DNA of 64,000 bases, taken from assembly GCA_963822215.1 (NCBI GenBank), contig CAWGGX010000008.1:1-64000 (forward strand). The letters are read 5' to 3'. The DNA is from Roseiarcus sp963822215. GTDB taxonomy: Bacteria > Pseudomonadota > Alphaproteobacteria > Rhizobiales > Beijerinckiaceae. Within the stretch, counting starts at the first letter, position 1, and every line of letters starts with the position of its first letter. The notes below the pieces were generated by a model, which saw nothing but the letters and a program-made list of their open reading frames with translations, searched no databases and had not been told where the DNA came from. This document shows positions 25,100-34,306 of the stretch, in pieces. The position numbers and the translations under genes are program-made.

Positions 25100-25735
25100 T
25101 CAGCGCGCTTCGCCCGTGACCAGTCTCCAGAAGTCCTCGTTCGAATTCATGTTCGGAAAGGGCGTATTGGGGACTTTGTGGCCGAGGAAGCGGCAGAGCG
25201 GCTCCCAGCCGTCGGCGACGTCGAACACCAGCAGGCGCTCCGGCGGAATCGCGCAGCGCACCTCTTCCGCACGAAGGCGGTAAGCAGCGATTGCGCCGTC
25301 CTTCTCGGCGAACCTTCCCCTGAACGTCTCATGCGCAATAAGCTCCATCGCGACCTCCGCCATGGCGCGCACATGCGGCGGCAACGGCATGTCTTTGAAG
25401 TCGCTCATCAGCTTCGCGATGGTCGCGGAAAAGCTCTTCCACCACAGTTCCTCCGGCCGGAGGGTGTGGATCACCTTGGCCTTGGGATAGGCCGCGGCGG
25501 TTTCGCGCCAGACGTGCGCGCCCGGCCAATCCACCTGCGAGCGATAGCCCGCAAAGACCTCGTCCCATTTTACCGAGCAGCCCGCCGCGAACGCTTGCCA
25601 GTGCGCGACCTGCTCAGGGTGGGCAAGAACCTCCTGCATATGGTGGCAGGGGCCGAAGCCGAGTTCCTCCAGAGCGCGCTTTAGCGACATTGTCCCCGTC
25701 CGGCCAAAGCCGGAACCGATGATTGCAAGCGTCAC
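25100..25735 (-). CDS. Sulfotransferase-family P-loop protein
   Basis: 211 residues. The N-terminal IIGSGFGRTGTMSLKRALEE is the 5'-phosphosulfate-binding loop of Sulfotransfer_4-type proteins. It is followed by CHHMQEVLAHPEQVAHW and KVIHTLRPEELWWKSFS (3'-phosphate region). LVFDVADGWEPLCRFLGHKV near the C-terminus is also typical. It would transfer sulfate from PAPS to an unknown acceptor. It is convergent with the AraC gene. A sulfatase and a sulfotransferase this close is suggestive, but they are on separate transcripts. Confidence 0.82.
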   Translation of the reverse strand: MTLAIIGSGFGRTGTMSLKRALEELGFGPCHHMQEVLAHPEQVAHWQAFAAGCSVKWDEVFAGYRSQVDWPGAHVWRETAAAYPKAKVIHTLRPEELWWKSFSATIAKLMSDFKDMPLPPHVRAMAEVAMELIAHETFRGRFAEKDGAIAAYRLRAEEVRCAIPPERLLVFDVADGWEPLCRFLGHKVPNTPFPNMNSNEDFWRLVTGEAR

Positions 25736-25976
25736 GCTGACCCCCCAAACGCGGCCAACTCACGTACGACTGAATTCACTAAGCCAAGCTCTGCTCCGCT
25801 CGCTCGGCAGTATACTGCAAAAACTGCCCGCTGCTCCCTAGAATGGCGGTCATTCTGGTCCAGCGGCTACCTCCGCTCAACGTCGATTGCGGGCGTTCCG
25901 CTGACGACCCTTGCAGGCCCGCTCTCCGCCCATTTGCGCCGTTGCTTATCGCGCGCCAAGCCTTTGACGCTAACCC

Positions 25977-27221
25977 CTAGAACGAATAGGCCAAGCCGAG
26001 GATTGCGCCTTGGAAGACAACGTTCGAGCGATGGTTGACGCCAAGCGCGCTTGCGCTGACTGGAGTTGATGGAGCCCCCGGAGAGGGCGACGTCGTGGCA
26101 GTCTCCCGGATCTGACTGGGCGCCAGCGCCACGCCGGCAAGTCCCAACGCTTGGTAGCCCACCTTTAGCGCGAACCCGTCCGCGAGCCGATAGGTCGCGC
26201 TGAGATCGGCTTCGCCAACGAAGGCGGCGCCGTTGGTCGCGGCCCGCGCCGGGTAGAGCTGCTTCGCCATGCTGACCAGGGCCGACTGCTCGGCGCTGTT
26301 TTCATAGACGCCGGCTTTGACCACGCCGTCGAGCGACAGGCGGCCGAGCTCCCATAATTTTCCGTCCACCCCGGTCTGGACGCCGTACAGGGCGTTTGTC
26401 GTTTTCGTCGTCCAGAACGGGGGGTTGACGGCGACCGGCACCCCCGGAGACGGGTTCCGAATCTGCAAGAGGGTCGGACTGGGATATTCCGCCTTCCACG
26501 TCGGCTCGCCGAAATCGACCGGGGTCAACGTCCCCTGAAGCTCGTCGTTCACCTGAATCCAACGGAACCCCGCAAGCGCCGTCACGCGCGGCGAAAGATC
26601 GACCCGCCCGTCGGCCTCGGCGCCGTAAAGCGTGGTTGCGTCTTTCCATTGCATGGCCTGGTAGGGAAAGTCCTGGGTCTGCCAGAACGAGCCGGGCGCC
26701 TTCATGACCAGCCAATTCGGCGGATTGTCGGGGCCGATGGCTTTGGAGGCGCTGAGGCCCAGGATGTCAAAATACGAAAGCTCGACGCCGTACCCTGACC
26801 CGTCGCGATATGTCAGGCTGAGTTTCGGTCCGGCGGCGAATCCCTGTCGAAGCTGGTTGCTGTTGAGCGCTTCGAAGCCGGGATATGTCGCGGAATCGTA
26901 AAGGGGCGGCGCGGGCGGCGGGAAACCATAGAAGGGCACCGTCCCCGGCACGCGCGCGACCAGCGTCTGGTTGACGCCGCCATATCGCGCAAGCCCGATC
27001 GTCTCCGCCGAGAACGTCCAGCGTGGCGGGCTCTGCGGTGGATCAGCCGGCGTCCGGGGAGCCGGTGAAGACGGCGCGCTGCTCTCGACCGGCGCGCCGG
27101 GATCGTTGTGCTCGCCAGCCGACACGGGAGTCGACGGTCCCAGCGCCGCGGACAAACAGCAAAGGAATAGGGCGCCCACGACGGCGCAACGGTCGCGAGG
27201 CGATCCGGAACGAGCGCTCAT
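25977..27221 (-). CDS. Predicted outer-membrane beta-barrel protein
   Basis: 414 residues. A signal peptide (CAVVGALFLCCLSAALGPST, cleaved near VSAGEHN) leads to a Pro/Ser-rich linker (residues about 40-70) and then alternating amphipathic strands. It ends ILGLAYSF with C-terminal Phe, the barrel-assembly signal. The middle LSPRVTALAGFRWIQVNDEL and YRLADGFALKVGYQALGL are repeated in style in BBP7-like or Lpp-type barrels of alphaproteobacteria. No specific transport role can be assigned. It is divergent from the DUF1800 gene. Confidence 0.72.
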   Translation of the reverse strand: MSARSGSPRDRCAVVGALFLCCLSAALGPSTPVSAGEHNDPGAPVESSAPSSPAPRTPADPPQSPPRWTFSAETIGLARYGGVNQTLVARVPGTVPFYGFPPPAPPLYDSATYPGFEALNSNQLRQGFAAGPKLSLTYRDGSGYGVELSYFDILGLSASKAIGPDNPPNWLVMKAPGSFWQTQDFPYQAMQWKDATTLYGAEADGRVDLSPRVTALAGFRWIQVNDELQGTLTPVDFGEPTWKAEYPSPTLLQIRNPSPGVPVAVNPPFWTTKTTNALYGVQTGVDGKLWELGRLSLDGVVKAGVYENSAEQSALVSMAKQLYPARAATNGAAFVGEADLSATYRLADGFALKVGYQALGLAGVALAPSQIRETATTSPSPGAPSTPVSASALGVNHRSNVVFQGAILGLAYSF

Positions 27222-27416
27222 TCGACCCGGCCCGATTGGCCCGCCCTCTCTTCACTCCGAAAGCCTGTCCTGGCACGGCAACCTCGGTCGAGGCTGACTC
27301 CGGAAGGCTCTCCACGGCCCCTTTTTCGCCGTCATCGGTTCACGCTCGGCTCATACTCTCCATGCTGTATTCTCGCCTGAGACCGCTTGCCCTTCTGTGA
27401 CGAGGGTTTGTTTGAG

Positions 27417-28955
27417 ATGGCGATCGGAGCCAATGACGCAGCCGCCGTGACGGCGTTCAACCGGTTCGGGCTGGGCGCGCGGCCGGGTGGGCTGAGCGAA
27501 GCGGCGGGCGATCCGCGCGGCTTTCTCCTGGAAGAACTGTGGACGGCCAATGTCGCGCTGATTCGCGACCACGCTCCGCCCTCCGGACCCCAGGCCCTCC
27601 AGGCCTACTACCTCCAGCAGGAGGGCATCCGCGAAGAGCGCGCCAGGATGGCCGCGGCCGCGATGCAGACGGCGGCGCTGACACCCACGCTGCCGGCCGG
27701 TCCCAAAGCGTCGGTGGGTTCACAGGCGGCTCCATCACCGGGCGCGGCTGCGGCCGGCCCGTCGATGGCGTCGTCCGCGGGATCGACGATGGTCGAGCCG
27801 GGCAAAGCTGAGCCCGCGATAACCGAGCCGCCGAAGCCGAAGCCGGTTCAGCAGGCGCAGTTCCTCGCCGAAGCTGAGGCCCGGCTCGTCAAGCAGCTCG
27901 AGGCCCGCGCCGGCCTCGTCGAGCGGCTGGTCGCCTTCTGGTCCAACCATTTCGCCGTCTCCGTCGCCAAGAGCGGGGAACTGCGCGCCTTGGCCGGGCC
28001 TTTCGAGCGCGAGGCGATCCGTCCCAACGTGCTCGGGAAGTTCTCGACGCTGCTCGTCGCGGCGGAATCGCATCCCGCGATGATTCTCTTCCTCGACAAC
28101 CAGAATTCGATCGGCCCCAACGCCGCGCCGGGAAAATTCGCCGGCAAGGGGCTGAACGAGAACCTGGCGCGCGAGATCATGGAGCTCCACACGCTCGGAG
28201 TCGGGTCCGGCTATACGCAGGCCGATGTCACCGAATTCGCCCGCGCCATCACTGGCTGGAGCGTGTCGGGGCCGAACAGCGAGTTGGGCGCGCCGGGCGC
28301 CTTCGACTTCAAGCCCAACTGGCATGAGCCGGGGGCGCGAAACATTCTCGGCAAGAGCTATCCGGAAGCCGGCGTCGGGCAGGGGCGCGCGGTGCTCGAC
28401 GATCTCGCCCGACATCCCGCGACGGCGAAGCATATCGCGCTGAAGCTCGTGCGCCATTTCGTTGCCGACGATCCCTCGCCCGGCCTCGTCGCAGCGCTGG
28501 CGCAAAAATTCCAGGACAGCGACGGCGACCTCGCGGTCGTCGTTTCGGCTCTCGTTTCGGACGACCGCGCCTGGGCGCCCCAGCGCGGCAAGGTCCGCAC
28601 CCCGCTCGAATTCGTCGTCGCCGCCGCGCGCGCAACCGGTTTTCAGCCACACGACCCGGGGCTTCACCTGCAGGCGCTGGGTCTCCTGGGCATGCCGCTC
28701 TGGCAGCCCGCCGGGCCGAACGGCTTTTCCGACGTGAGCGATTCCTGGGCCTCGCCGGAGGGCATGAAGGCGCGGCTCGACATCGCCTGGGCGATGGGCC
28801 AGCGGATGCGCGGGGCGGCCGAGCCGCTCGCCGCGCTGAAGACGGCGCTCGGCGACACGGCCTCGCCGGACACCGTCCAGACGATCGAGCGCGCCGAATT
28901 GCGCGAGCAGGCGCTGGCGCTTTTGTTCATGGCGCCCGAGTTCCAGAGGAGATGA
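27417..28955 (+). CDS. DUF1800-family protein
   Basis: 512 residues from MAIGANDAAAVTAFNRFGLG; a further start 30 bp upstream is less likely. The FNRFGLGARPG opening, LVERLVAFWSNHFAVSVAKS, then ARHPATAKHIALKLVRHFVA and TPLEFVVAAARATG are DUF1800 landmarks. An Ala/Pro-rich insert with low complexity sits at about residues 85-150. No signal peptide is obvious. These proteins almost always pair with a DUF1501 protein, as here with an ATGA overlap. The function of the pair is not known. Confidence 0.9.
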   Translation: MAIGANDAAAVTAFNRFGLGARPGGLSEAAGDPRGFLLEELWTANVALIRDHAPPSGPQALQAYYLQQEGIREERARMAAAAMQTAALTPTLPAGPKASVGSQAAPSPGAAAAGPSMASSAGSTMVEPGKAEPAITEPPKPKPVQQAQFLAEAEARLVKQLEARAGLVERLVAFWSNHFAVSVAKSGELRALAGPFEREAIRPNVLGKFSTLLVAAESHPAMILFLDNQNSIGPNAAPGKFAGKGLNENLAREIMELHTLGVGSGYTQADVTEFARAITGWSVSGPNSELGAPGAFDFKPNWHEPGARNILGKSYPEAGVGQGRAVLDDLARHPATAKHIALKLVRHFVADDPSPGLVAALAQKFQDSDGDLAVVVSALVSDDRAWAPQRGKVRTPLEFVVAAARATGFQPHDPGLHLQALGLLGMPLWQPAGPNGFSDVSDSWASPEGMKARLDIAWAMGQRMRGAAEPLAALKTALGDTASPDTVQTIERAELREQALALLFMAPEFQRR

Positions 28956-30202
28956 CCATGGTTGACGACTCTCTCTGCTCGTCCCTGTCACGCCGCGCCT
29001 TCGTGCAAGGGGTCGCGGCGTTCGGGGCCATGTGCGGCTTCGGCTTCCTGCCCGCGCCCGCGAGCGCCGCCGGCGCGCCCGACCCGCGATTCGTCGTCAT
29101 CATCTTGCGCGGGGCGATGGACGGCCTCTCGGCTGTCCCGCCGATCGCCGATCCCGACTATGCGGCGCTGCACGGCGATCTCGCGTTCTCCGCCTCGGGC
29201 GAACGCGCCGCGCTGCCGCTCGACGGCCAATTCGGCCTTCATCCGTCGCTCGCCGCCTTCAAGGGTCTCTATGACGCCAGGCAGGCGACGGTCGTCCACG
29301 CGGTCGCGACGGGCTATCGCGACCGCTCGCATTTCGACGGCCAGGACGTGCTGGAAAGCGGCAATCCCGGCCCGGGTCGCACGGAAAGCGGCTGGCTCAA
29401 CCGGACGCTCGCCGCCCTGCCGAGCCCGGCCAAGGGCGCGATGCGGGGGGTCGGCGTCGGGCCGACTGCGCCGTTGGTCATCCGCGGCCCGGCGCCGGCG
29501 CTCGGCTGGGCGCCGCCTGGGGGCTTGGCGCCTGCCGGGGCGGATCTCACCCAGCGGGTTCTCGATCTTTACGCCCACAGCGACGCCCTGCTTGGCGAGC
29601 GGCTGCGTGCTGCGGTCGCGGCCGAGAAGGTCGCCTCCGAAGAGAGCGCATCGGGCGGTCCGATGAAAAAGCCCGGCGGCGGCCCGATCGAGCCGATGCG
29701 CATCGCGGCGGCCGGCGCGGGGCGCCTGCTCGCGACGCCGGACGGGCCGCGGATCGCCGCGCTCGCCTTCGACGGCTTCGACACCCACCAGAACGAAGGC
29801 GCGGCGCAGGGCCTGCTGGCCCAGAGGCTGCAAGGCCTCGACGCCGCCTTCGACTCCTTGCACGCGAGCCTCGGCGACGCCTGGAAGGAGACCGTCGTTG
29901 TGGCCGTCACCGAATTCGGCCGCACGGTCCGGATCAACGGCACGCACGGGACGGATCATGGCACCGGGACGGTGGCGCTGATCGCCGGCGGCGCGCTCGC
30001 CGGCGGTCGCGTCGTCGCTGACTGGCCGGGCCTCAGGCCCGAACGGCTCTACGAGGGCCGCGATCTCGCCCCGACCTCCGATTTGCGCGGCGTGCTGAAG
30101 GGCCTGCTGGCCGATCAGTTCGGACTGTTGCCGAAAACGCTTGCGGACAGCATTTTCCCGGACAGCGCCGGGGTCGCTCCCGTGAAGGGGCTGGTGGCGT
30201 GA
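28952..30202 (+). CDS. DUF1501-family Tat-exported protein
   Basis: 416 residues. The N-terminus SRRAFVQGVAAFGAMCGF is a Tat signal, with cleavage near ASAAGAP. The core has VVIILRGAMDGLSAVPP, then HFDGQDVLESGNPGP, then AFDGFDTHQNEGA and TEFGRTVRINGTHGTDHG, the alkaline-phosphatase-superfamily-like motifs of DUF1501. Metal-binding is plausible from these Asp/His motifs but untested. It overlaps the DUF1800 gene by 4 bp and is surely co-translated with it. Confidence 0.92.
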   Translation: MTMVDDSLCSSLSRRAFVQGVAAFGAMCGFGFLPAPASAAGAPDPRFVVIILRGAMDGLSAVPPIADPDYAALHGDLAFSASGERAALPLDGQFGLHPSLAAFKGLYDARQATVVHAVATGYRDRSHFDGQDVLESGNPGPGRTESGWLNRTLAALPSPAKGAMRGVGVGPTAPLVIRGPAPALGWAPPGGLAPAGADLTQRVLDLYAHSDALLGERLRAAVAAEKVASEESASGGPMKKPGGGPIEPMRIAAAGAGRLLATPDGPRIAALAFDGFDTHQNEGAAQGLLAQRLQGLDAAFDSLHASLGDAWKETVVVAVTEFGRTVRINGTHGTDHGTGTVALIAGGALAGGRVVADWPGLRPERLYEGRDLAPTSDLRGVLKGLLADQFGLLPKTLADSIFPDSAGVAPVKGLVA

Positions 30203-30405
30203 GGGGATGCGATCGCAGTTTGTTTGGATGACGGTCGCTCCTGGCGGATCGCGACGCCTGGACGCCACGGTGGACGGTCAAGCATCCTTCGATCGCTTGG
30301 GCGGGGGTGACATGTTAGTCCGCAGCGCAGCTACGTAGTTTTCCTAATTGAACGGCATCGCCGGTTTTGCGAGAGGCTACTGATGAGTGCAATCCCGGGG
30401 GGTCA

Positions 30406-30726
30406 ATGTTCCATTACAGCAAGCAATTGAGTGTCATCGGATGGGGTCATAAGGGACCCGACCGTACCATTTTGAAAGCGACTGCCAATGCGCTGCGCGA
30501 CGTTGGCAACGAGTCGCTCATCCTATGGGATCGGATGCTCGACAATACACAGCACATGCTGTTCACCGCCGCGAGCGACAAGGACGCCAAGGACGTGAGC
30601 CGGACGATGTCGGCCTTCCTCTACGCGTCCTACCGGGACGTGGGCCAGAACGCAGAGGCCGTCTCGCGCATCTGGCGGCGGTATTCTCGCGAGGCGGTCG
30701 CTCGGATCGCGACAACAGTAGCTTGA
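30406..30726 (+). CDS. Hypothetical protein, no recognised family
   Basis: 106 residues from ATG 30406, which has GGGGGG 4-9 bp upstream; the open frame begins at a TTG at 30367. Sequence starts MFHYSKQLSVIGWGHKGPDR. It is predicted mostly helical (ILKATANALRDVGNESLILW, then SRTMSAFLYASYRDVGQNAE) with a basic C-terminus (RIWRRYSREAVARI). No signal or membrane segment. Helical, small and soluble, it is somewhat phasin-like, but that is only an impression. It stands alone. Confidence 0.6.
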   Translation: MFHYSKQLSVIGWGHKGPDRTILKATANALRDVGNESLILWDRMLDNTQHMLFTAASDKDAKDVSRTMSAFLYASYRDVGQNAEAVSRIWRRYSREAVARIATTVA

Positions 30727-31047
30727 GACCCGGAGCGCGCTCTGACCGCTAGTCCTGATGGAGCAGGCCCTGAACGGTTTTCTGGCCGCGCTCGAAGCCC
30801 TGTTCCTCAACCCAAGCGATGACGGGGCCCGCCCGCGCCGGGTGGACGTCAGAAGGCTATGCGCCGCCAGGGGCCACTCGATCATCCCGGTGGCGAGGCT
30901 CACCGAACCCGGTTGCAACCGCTCGACGCGACGGACGGCATGCTGGCTGAATGCCGGGCGTACCTGTTCGACCACGGGGCCACGATGTTGGAGCCTGCCT
31001 GCCCAAGAGGAACGGGCCGACTGCCGTCCCTCGGTCGACGCCGGCGT
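30727..31047. other. Intergenic stretch with a possible gene remnant
   Basis: On the minus strand a 32-codon stretch ending at about 30754 reads ARAGPVIAWVEEQGFERGQK then TVQGLLHQD. It looks protein-like but follows a TAG stop and has no start. It may be the tail of a decayed gene. Nothing else is recognised here. Confidence 0.35.
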
Positions 31048-31965
31048 CTATCGTCCCACGACTTCGTCGAGCCAGGCGATCAGGTCCCGCACGACCTCGT
31101 CGCGGTTCGTCTCGTTCAGCGTTTCGTGCCGCGCGCCGGGATAAAGCTGGGTCGTGAGGCGCGCAAAACCCGCCGTCTTGAGCGCGTTGATCAGGCCCTG
31201 AATGTTCGCGCCGACCGGGTCCTTCTCTCCGGAGAAGACATAGATTGGCAAGTCCTTGCGGATCGGCGCGAGGCTGGCGGGGCTCGCGAGCCCGGGCAGG
31301 GCGTCGAGGAGGTCGATCGCCAGCTGGGTCGAGAAGGGGAAGCCGCAGAGCGGGTCGGCGACATAGGCGTCGACCTCGGCCGGGTCGCGCGAAAGCCAGT
31401 CGAAGGCGGTTCGCGCCGGCGTGAACGGCTTGTTGAAGTCGCCGAATATCATCTGGTTCAAAAGCGCGCTTTGGCCGCGCGGCCCGAGCCGCAGCCGCTC
31501 GGCGCGCGCGATCAGGCGCCCGAGCCCGGCGATTGGCGGCGGCTTGCCGTTGGAGCCGGAGAAGGCCGCGCCGGCGAGGTCGTCCGAATGCTCGGCGACG
31601 AAGCCCCGGCCGAGCAGCGAGCCCATCGAATGGCCGAGGAACACGACAGGGAGCCTCGGCTGCTCCGTCGCAATCAGGCGATTGAAGGTCCAGAGGTCGG
31701 CGACGCATTTCGCCCAGCCGTCCCGGTCGGCGAAATGGCCGAGGTCCACGGGGGCCGCAGAGGATCCGTGGCCGCGCAGGTCGAGGGCGTAGGCCGCGTA
31801 GCCGGCCGCATTTAAGGCTAAAGCGAGCCGAGCGTAGCGAGCGCTATGCTCGGCCAGGCCGTGAGCGATCTGGACGACCGCGCCAGGCGGCCGGTCCGGC
31901 AGCCAGCGGCGGCCCAAAAGACGGACGCCGTCCTCGGCGCGGAAAAAGAACTCGCTCCCTGGCAT
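31048..31965 (-). CDS. Alpha/beta hydrolase, monoacylglycerol-lipase type
   Basis: 305 residues. It opens FRAEDGVRLLGRRWLPDR, then GLAEHSARYARLALALNAAG (oxyanion loop and first strand), DLRGHGSSA, and the nucleophile elbow VFLGHSMGSLLGRGF (Ser in GHSMG). The acid is in YVFSGEKDPVGAN and the His in YPGARHETLNETNRDEV. This is the Hydrolase_4 / PldB pattern, usually lysophospholipase or monoglyceride lipase. No signal peptide, so probably cytoplasmic. It is divergent from pyrG. Confidence 0.88.
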   Translation of the reverse strand: MPGSEFFFRAEDGVRLLGRRWLPDRPPGAVVQIAHGLAEHSARYARLALALNAAGYAAYALDLRGHGSSAAPVDLGHFADRDGWAKCVADLWTFNRLIATEQPRLPVVFLGHSMGSLLGRGFVAEHSDDLAGAAFSGSNGKPPPIAGLGRLIARAERLRLGPRGQSALLNQMIFGDFNKPFTPARTAFDWLSRDPAEVDAYVADPLCGFPFSTQLAIDLLDALPGLASPASLAPIRKDLPIYVFSGEKDPVGANIQGLINALKTAGFARLTTQLYPGARHETLNETNRDEVVRDLIAWLDEVVGR

Positions 31966-32128
31966 GTTTCCTCGCTTTGCGATTCCGGTCTTCTGCCGCC
32001 GGACTGGACGTCGACTTGTGGATTGCGGAGCTATCGCGGGTCAAGCGCGAGCCCGTCCCCAGCCTCGATGTCGCGCCCGCAAACTTTGTCTCGCAGAATC
32101 GGGCGCAATCGGCTAAGCGTCGAATCCC

Positions 32129-33757
32129 ATGGCGCGGTATATATTCATCACCGGCGGCGTGGTTTCCTCGCTCGGCAAGGGTTTGGCTTCGGCGGCGCTG
32201 GGGGCGCTGTTGCAGGCGCGCGGCTATACGGTCCGCCTGCGCAAGCTCGATCCCTATCTCAACGTTGACCCGGGCACCATGAGCCCGACCCAGCACGGCG
32301 AGGTGTACGTGACCGACGACGGGGCGGAGACGGACCTCGACCTCGGCCACTACGAGCGGTTCACCGGGCGCAGCGCCAACCAGCAGGACAACATCACCAC
32401 GGGCCGGATCTACCAGGAGCTGATCGCGCGCGAGCGGCACGGCGACTTCCTCGGCGCGACGGTGCAGGTGATCCCCCACGTCACCAACGCCATCAAGGAT
32501 TTCGTTCTTGAGGGCAACGAGGGGGTCGATTTCGTCCTGGTCGAAATCGGCGGGACGGTCGGCGACATCGAGGGCCTGCCGTTCTTCGAGGCGATCCGCC
32601 AGCTCGGCAACGATCTCCCGCGCGGCCATGTGGTCTACATCCATCTGACCCTGCTGCCCTACATCCCGACCGCGGGGGAACTGAAGACCAAGCCGACCCA
32701 GCATTCGGTCAAGGAGCTGCGCTCGATCGGCATCCAGCCGCATATCCTGCTCTGCCGCTCGGATCGCGAGATCCCACGCGAGGAACGGCGGAAGCTCGCT
32801 CTCTTCTGCAACGTGCGCGAAAGCGCGGTGGTCGAGGCGCGCGACGCCCGTTCGATCTACGATGTTCCGGCGCTCTATCACGGGGCGGGCCTCGACCGGG
32901 AAGTGCTCGCGGCTTTCGGCATCGAGCCCGCGCCGAAGCCCGACATGCGCCGTTGGGACGCGGTGTCGAAGGCCTATCACAACCCCGAGGGGGAAGTGAC
33001 GATCGCCGTCGTCGGCAAGTACACCGGCCTCAAGGACGCCTACAAGTCGCTGATCGAGGCGCTGACCCACGGCGGCATGGCCAACAGGGTGCGAGTCAAG
33101 CTCGATTGGATCGAAAGCGAGATTTTCGAGACGGCCGAGCCCGCCGCGCATCTCGAGGGCGTCCACGGCATTCTCGTTCCCGGCGGGTTCGGCTCGCGCG
33201 GCGCCGAAGGCAAGATTTTGGCGGCCCGCTTCGCCCGCCAGCGCAAGGTGCCCTATCTCGGCATCTGCTTCGGCATGCAGATGGCGGTGATCGAGGCCGC
33301 CCGTTCGCTGGCCGGCCTCAAGGAGGCCAATTCCACCGAGTTCGGCCCGACGCCGGAGCCGGTCGTCGGCCTGATGACCGAGTGGCTGCGCGGCAATGCG
33401 CTCGAACAGCGCCGGGCGGAGGGCGACCTCGGCGGCACCATGCGGCTCGGCGCCTATCCCGCGATGCTGAAAGCCGGCTCGCGCATCGCGCAGATCTATG
33501 GCCGAACCGAGATCTCCGAACGGCATCGGCACCGCTACGAGGTCAACACCGACTATCGCGCCCGCCTCGAGGAGAAGGGCATGGCGTTCGCCGGCATGTC
33601 GCCCGACGGGGTCCTGCCCGAGACGATCGAGTTTACCGACCATCCCTGGTTCATCGGCGTGCAGTACCATCCTGAGCTGAAGTCGCGCCCGTTCGAGCCG
33701 CACCCGCTGTTCGCGAGCTTCATCGCGGCGGCCAAGGCGCAAAGCCGGCTGGTCTGA
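32129..33757 (+). CDS. pyrG: CTP synthase
   Basis: 542 residues, full length. The synthetase domain begins MARYIFITGGVVSSLGKGLA (P-loop) and includes DPYLNVDPGTMSPTQHGEV. The C-terminal class I glutaminase has Cys in YLGICFGMQMAVIE and the His-Glu pair in QYHPELKSRPFEP. It makes CTP from UTP, ATP and glutamine in the cytoplasm. It is a solo gene here, followed by tRNA-Ser; in many bacteria it neighbours kdsA-eno or secG. Confidence 0.98.
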   Translation: MARYIFITGGVVSSLGKGLASAALGALLQARGYTVRLRKLDPYLNVDPGTMSPTQHGEVYVTDDGAETDLDLGHYERFTGRSANQQDNITTGRIYQELIARERHGDFLGATVQVIPHVTNAIKDFVLEGNEGVDFVLVEIGGTVGDIEGLPFFEAIRQLGNDLPRGHVVYIHLTLLPYIPTAGELKTKPTQHSVKELRSIGIQPHILLCRSDREIPREERRKLALFCNVRESAVVEARDARSIYDVPALYHGAGLDREVLAAFGIEPAPKPDMRRWDAVSKAYHNPEGEVTIAVVGKYTGLKDAYKSLIEALTHGGMANRVRVKLDWIESEIFETAEPAAHLEGVHGILVPGGFGSRGAEGKILAARFARQRKVPYLGICFGMQMAVIEAARSLAGLKEANSTEFGPTPEPVVGLMTEWLRGNALEQRRAEGDLGGTMRLGAYPAMLKAGSRIAQIYGRTEISERHRHRYEVNTDYRARLEEKGMAFAGMSPDGVLPETIEFTDHPWFIGVQYHPELKSRPFEPHPLFASFIAAAKAQSRLV

Positions 33758-33804
33758 CGCCGTTGCGGGCCGAGGGCCCGATGAGCTATGGATCACGCCC
33801 GCGG

Positions 33805-33894
33805 GGAAGGATGGCCGAGTGGTTTAAGGCAGCGGTCTTGAAAACCGCCGTGGGGGCAACCCCACCGTGAGTTCGAATCTCACTCCTTCCGCCA
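33805..33894 (+). tRNA. tRNA-Ser(TGA)
   Basis: A class II tRNA with acceptor GGAAGGA/TCCTTCC, discriminator G and encoded CCA (33892-33894). Anticodon arm GCGGT-CTTGAAA-ACCGC gives anticodon TGA. The long variable arm GTGGGGGCAACCCCAC is typical of tRNA-Ser, and the T arm is GTGAG-TTCGAAT-CTCAC. Confidence 0.96.
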
Positions 33895-34306
33895 GCTATC
33901 GCCAATACCTTATTGACGTTTGCGGAGAATTATCGCGAGGCGCTCATTGGGGAACGCGTTCCGGCGACATTGACGTCTGCGCGGTCGCTGATGTTGGTCG
34001 CGCGACCGGGCGAAACTCAGCCTCGCCGCCTTGGTTCATCGCCTCGCCCGCCCCGTCGGCGGCCGGCGGCTTCGCTGCGCGGTTTCGACGCATTGGCGTT
34101 CACCCGGGCATCGGCGAGAATTCCTGCGGGCGCCCGGCCATGACGCCGAACCCTTGCGCAGTCTTTGGCTTCGAAGGGAAGGAGGAGGCCAACTCGGCCT
34201 GCGGCGCGTCTGAGGGATCTGATGTCATCGCCCAGCGCCGTCAGGCCCGCCGGCCGTTCGAGCGCCTCAATCGTTTTCCGTCTCCTGATCGAGTAGGACA
34301 TTTTCC
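33895..34306. other. Intergenic stretch between tRNA-Ser and pta
   Basis: No ORF with gene-like features and no recognised repeat. The short open frames here lack conserved motifs and ribosome sites. The tRNA may be an attachment site, but no integrase is near it. The last 20 bp contain GAGTAGGACATTTTCC before the pta ATG. Confidence 0.5.

Noticed and set aside
33805..34306. tRNA-Ser as an integration site
   Set aside because: No integrase or mobile gene is adjacent and the following genes are housekeeping.
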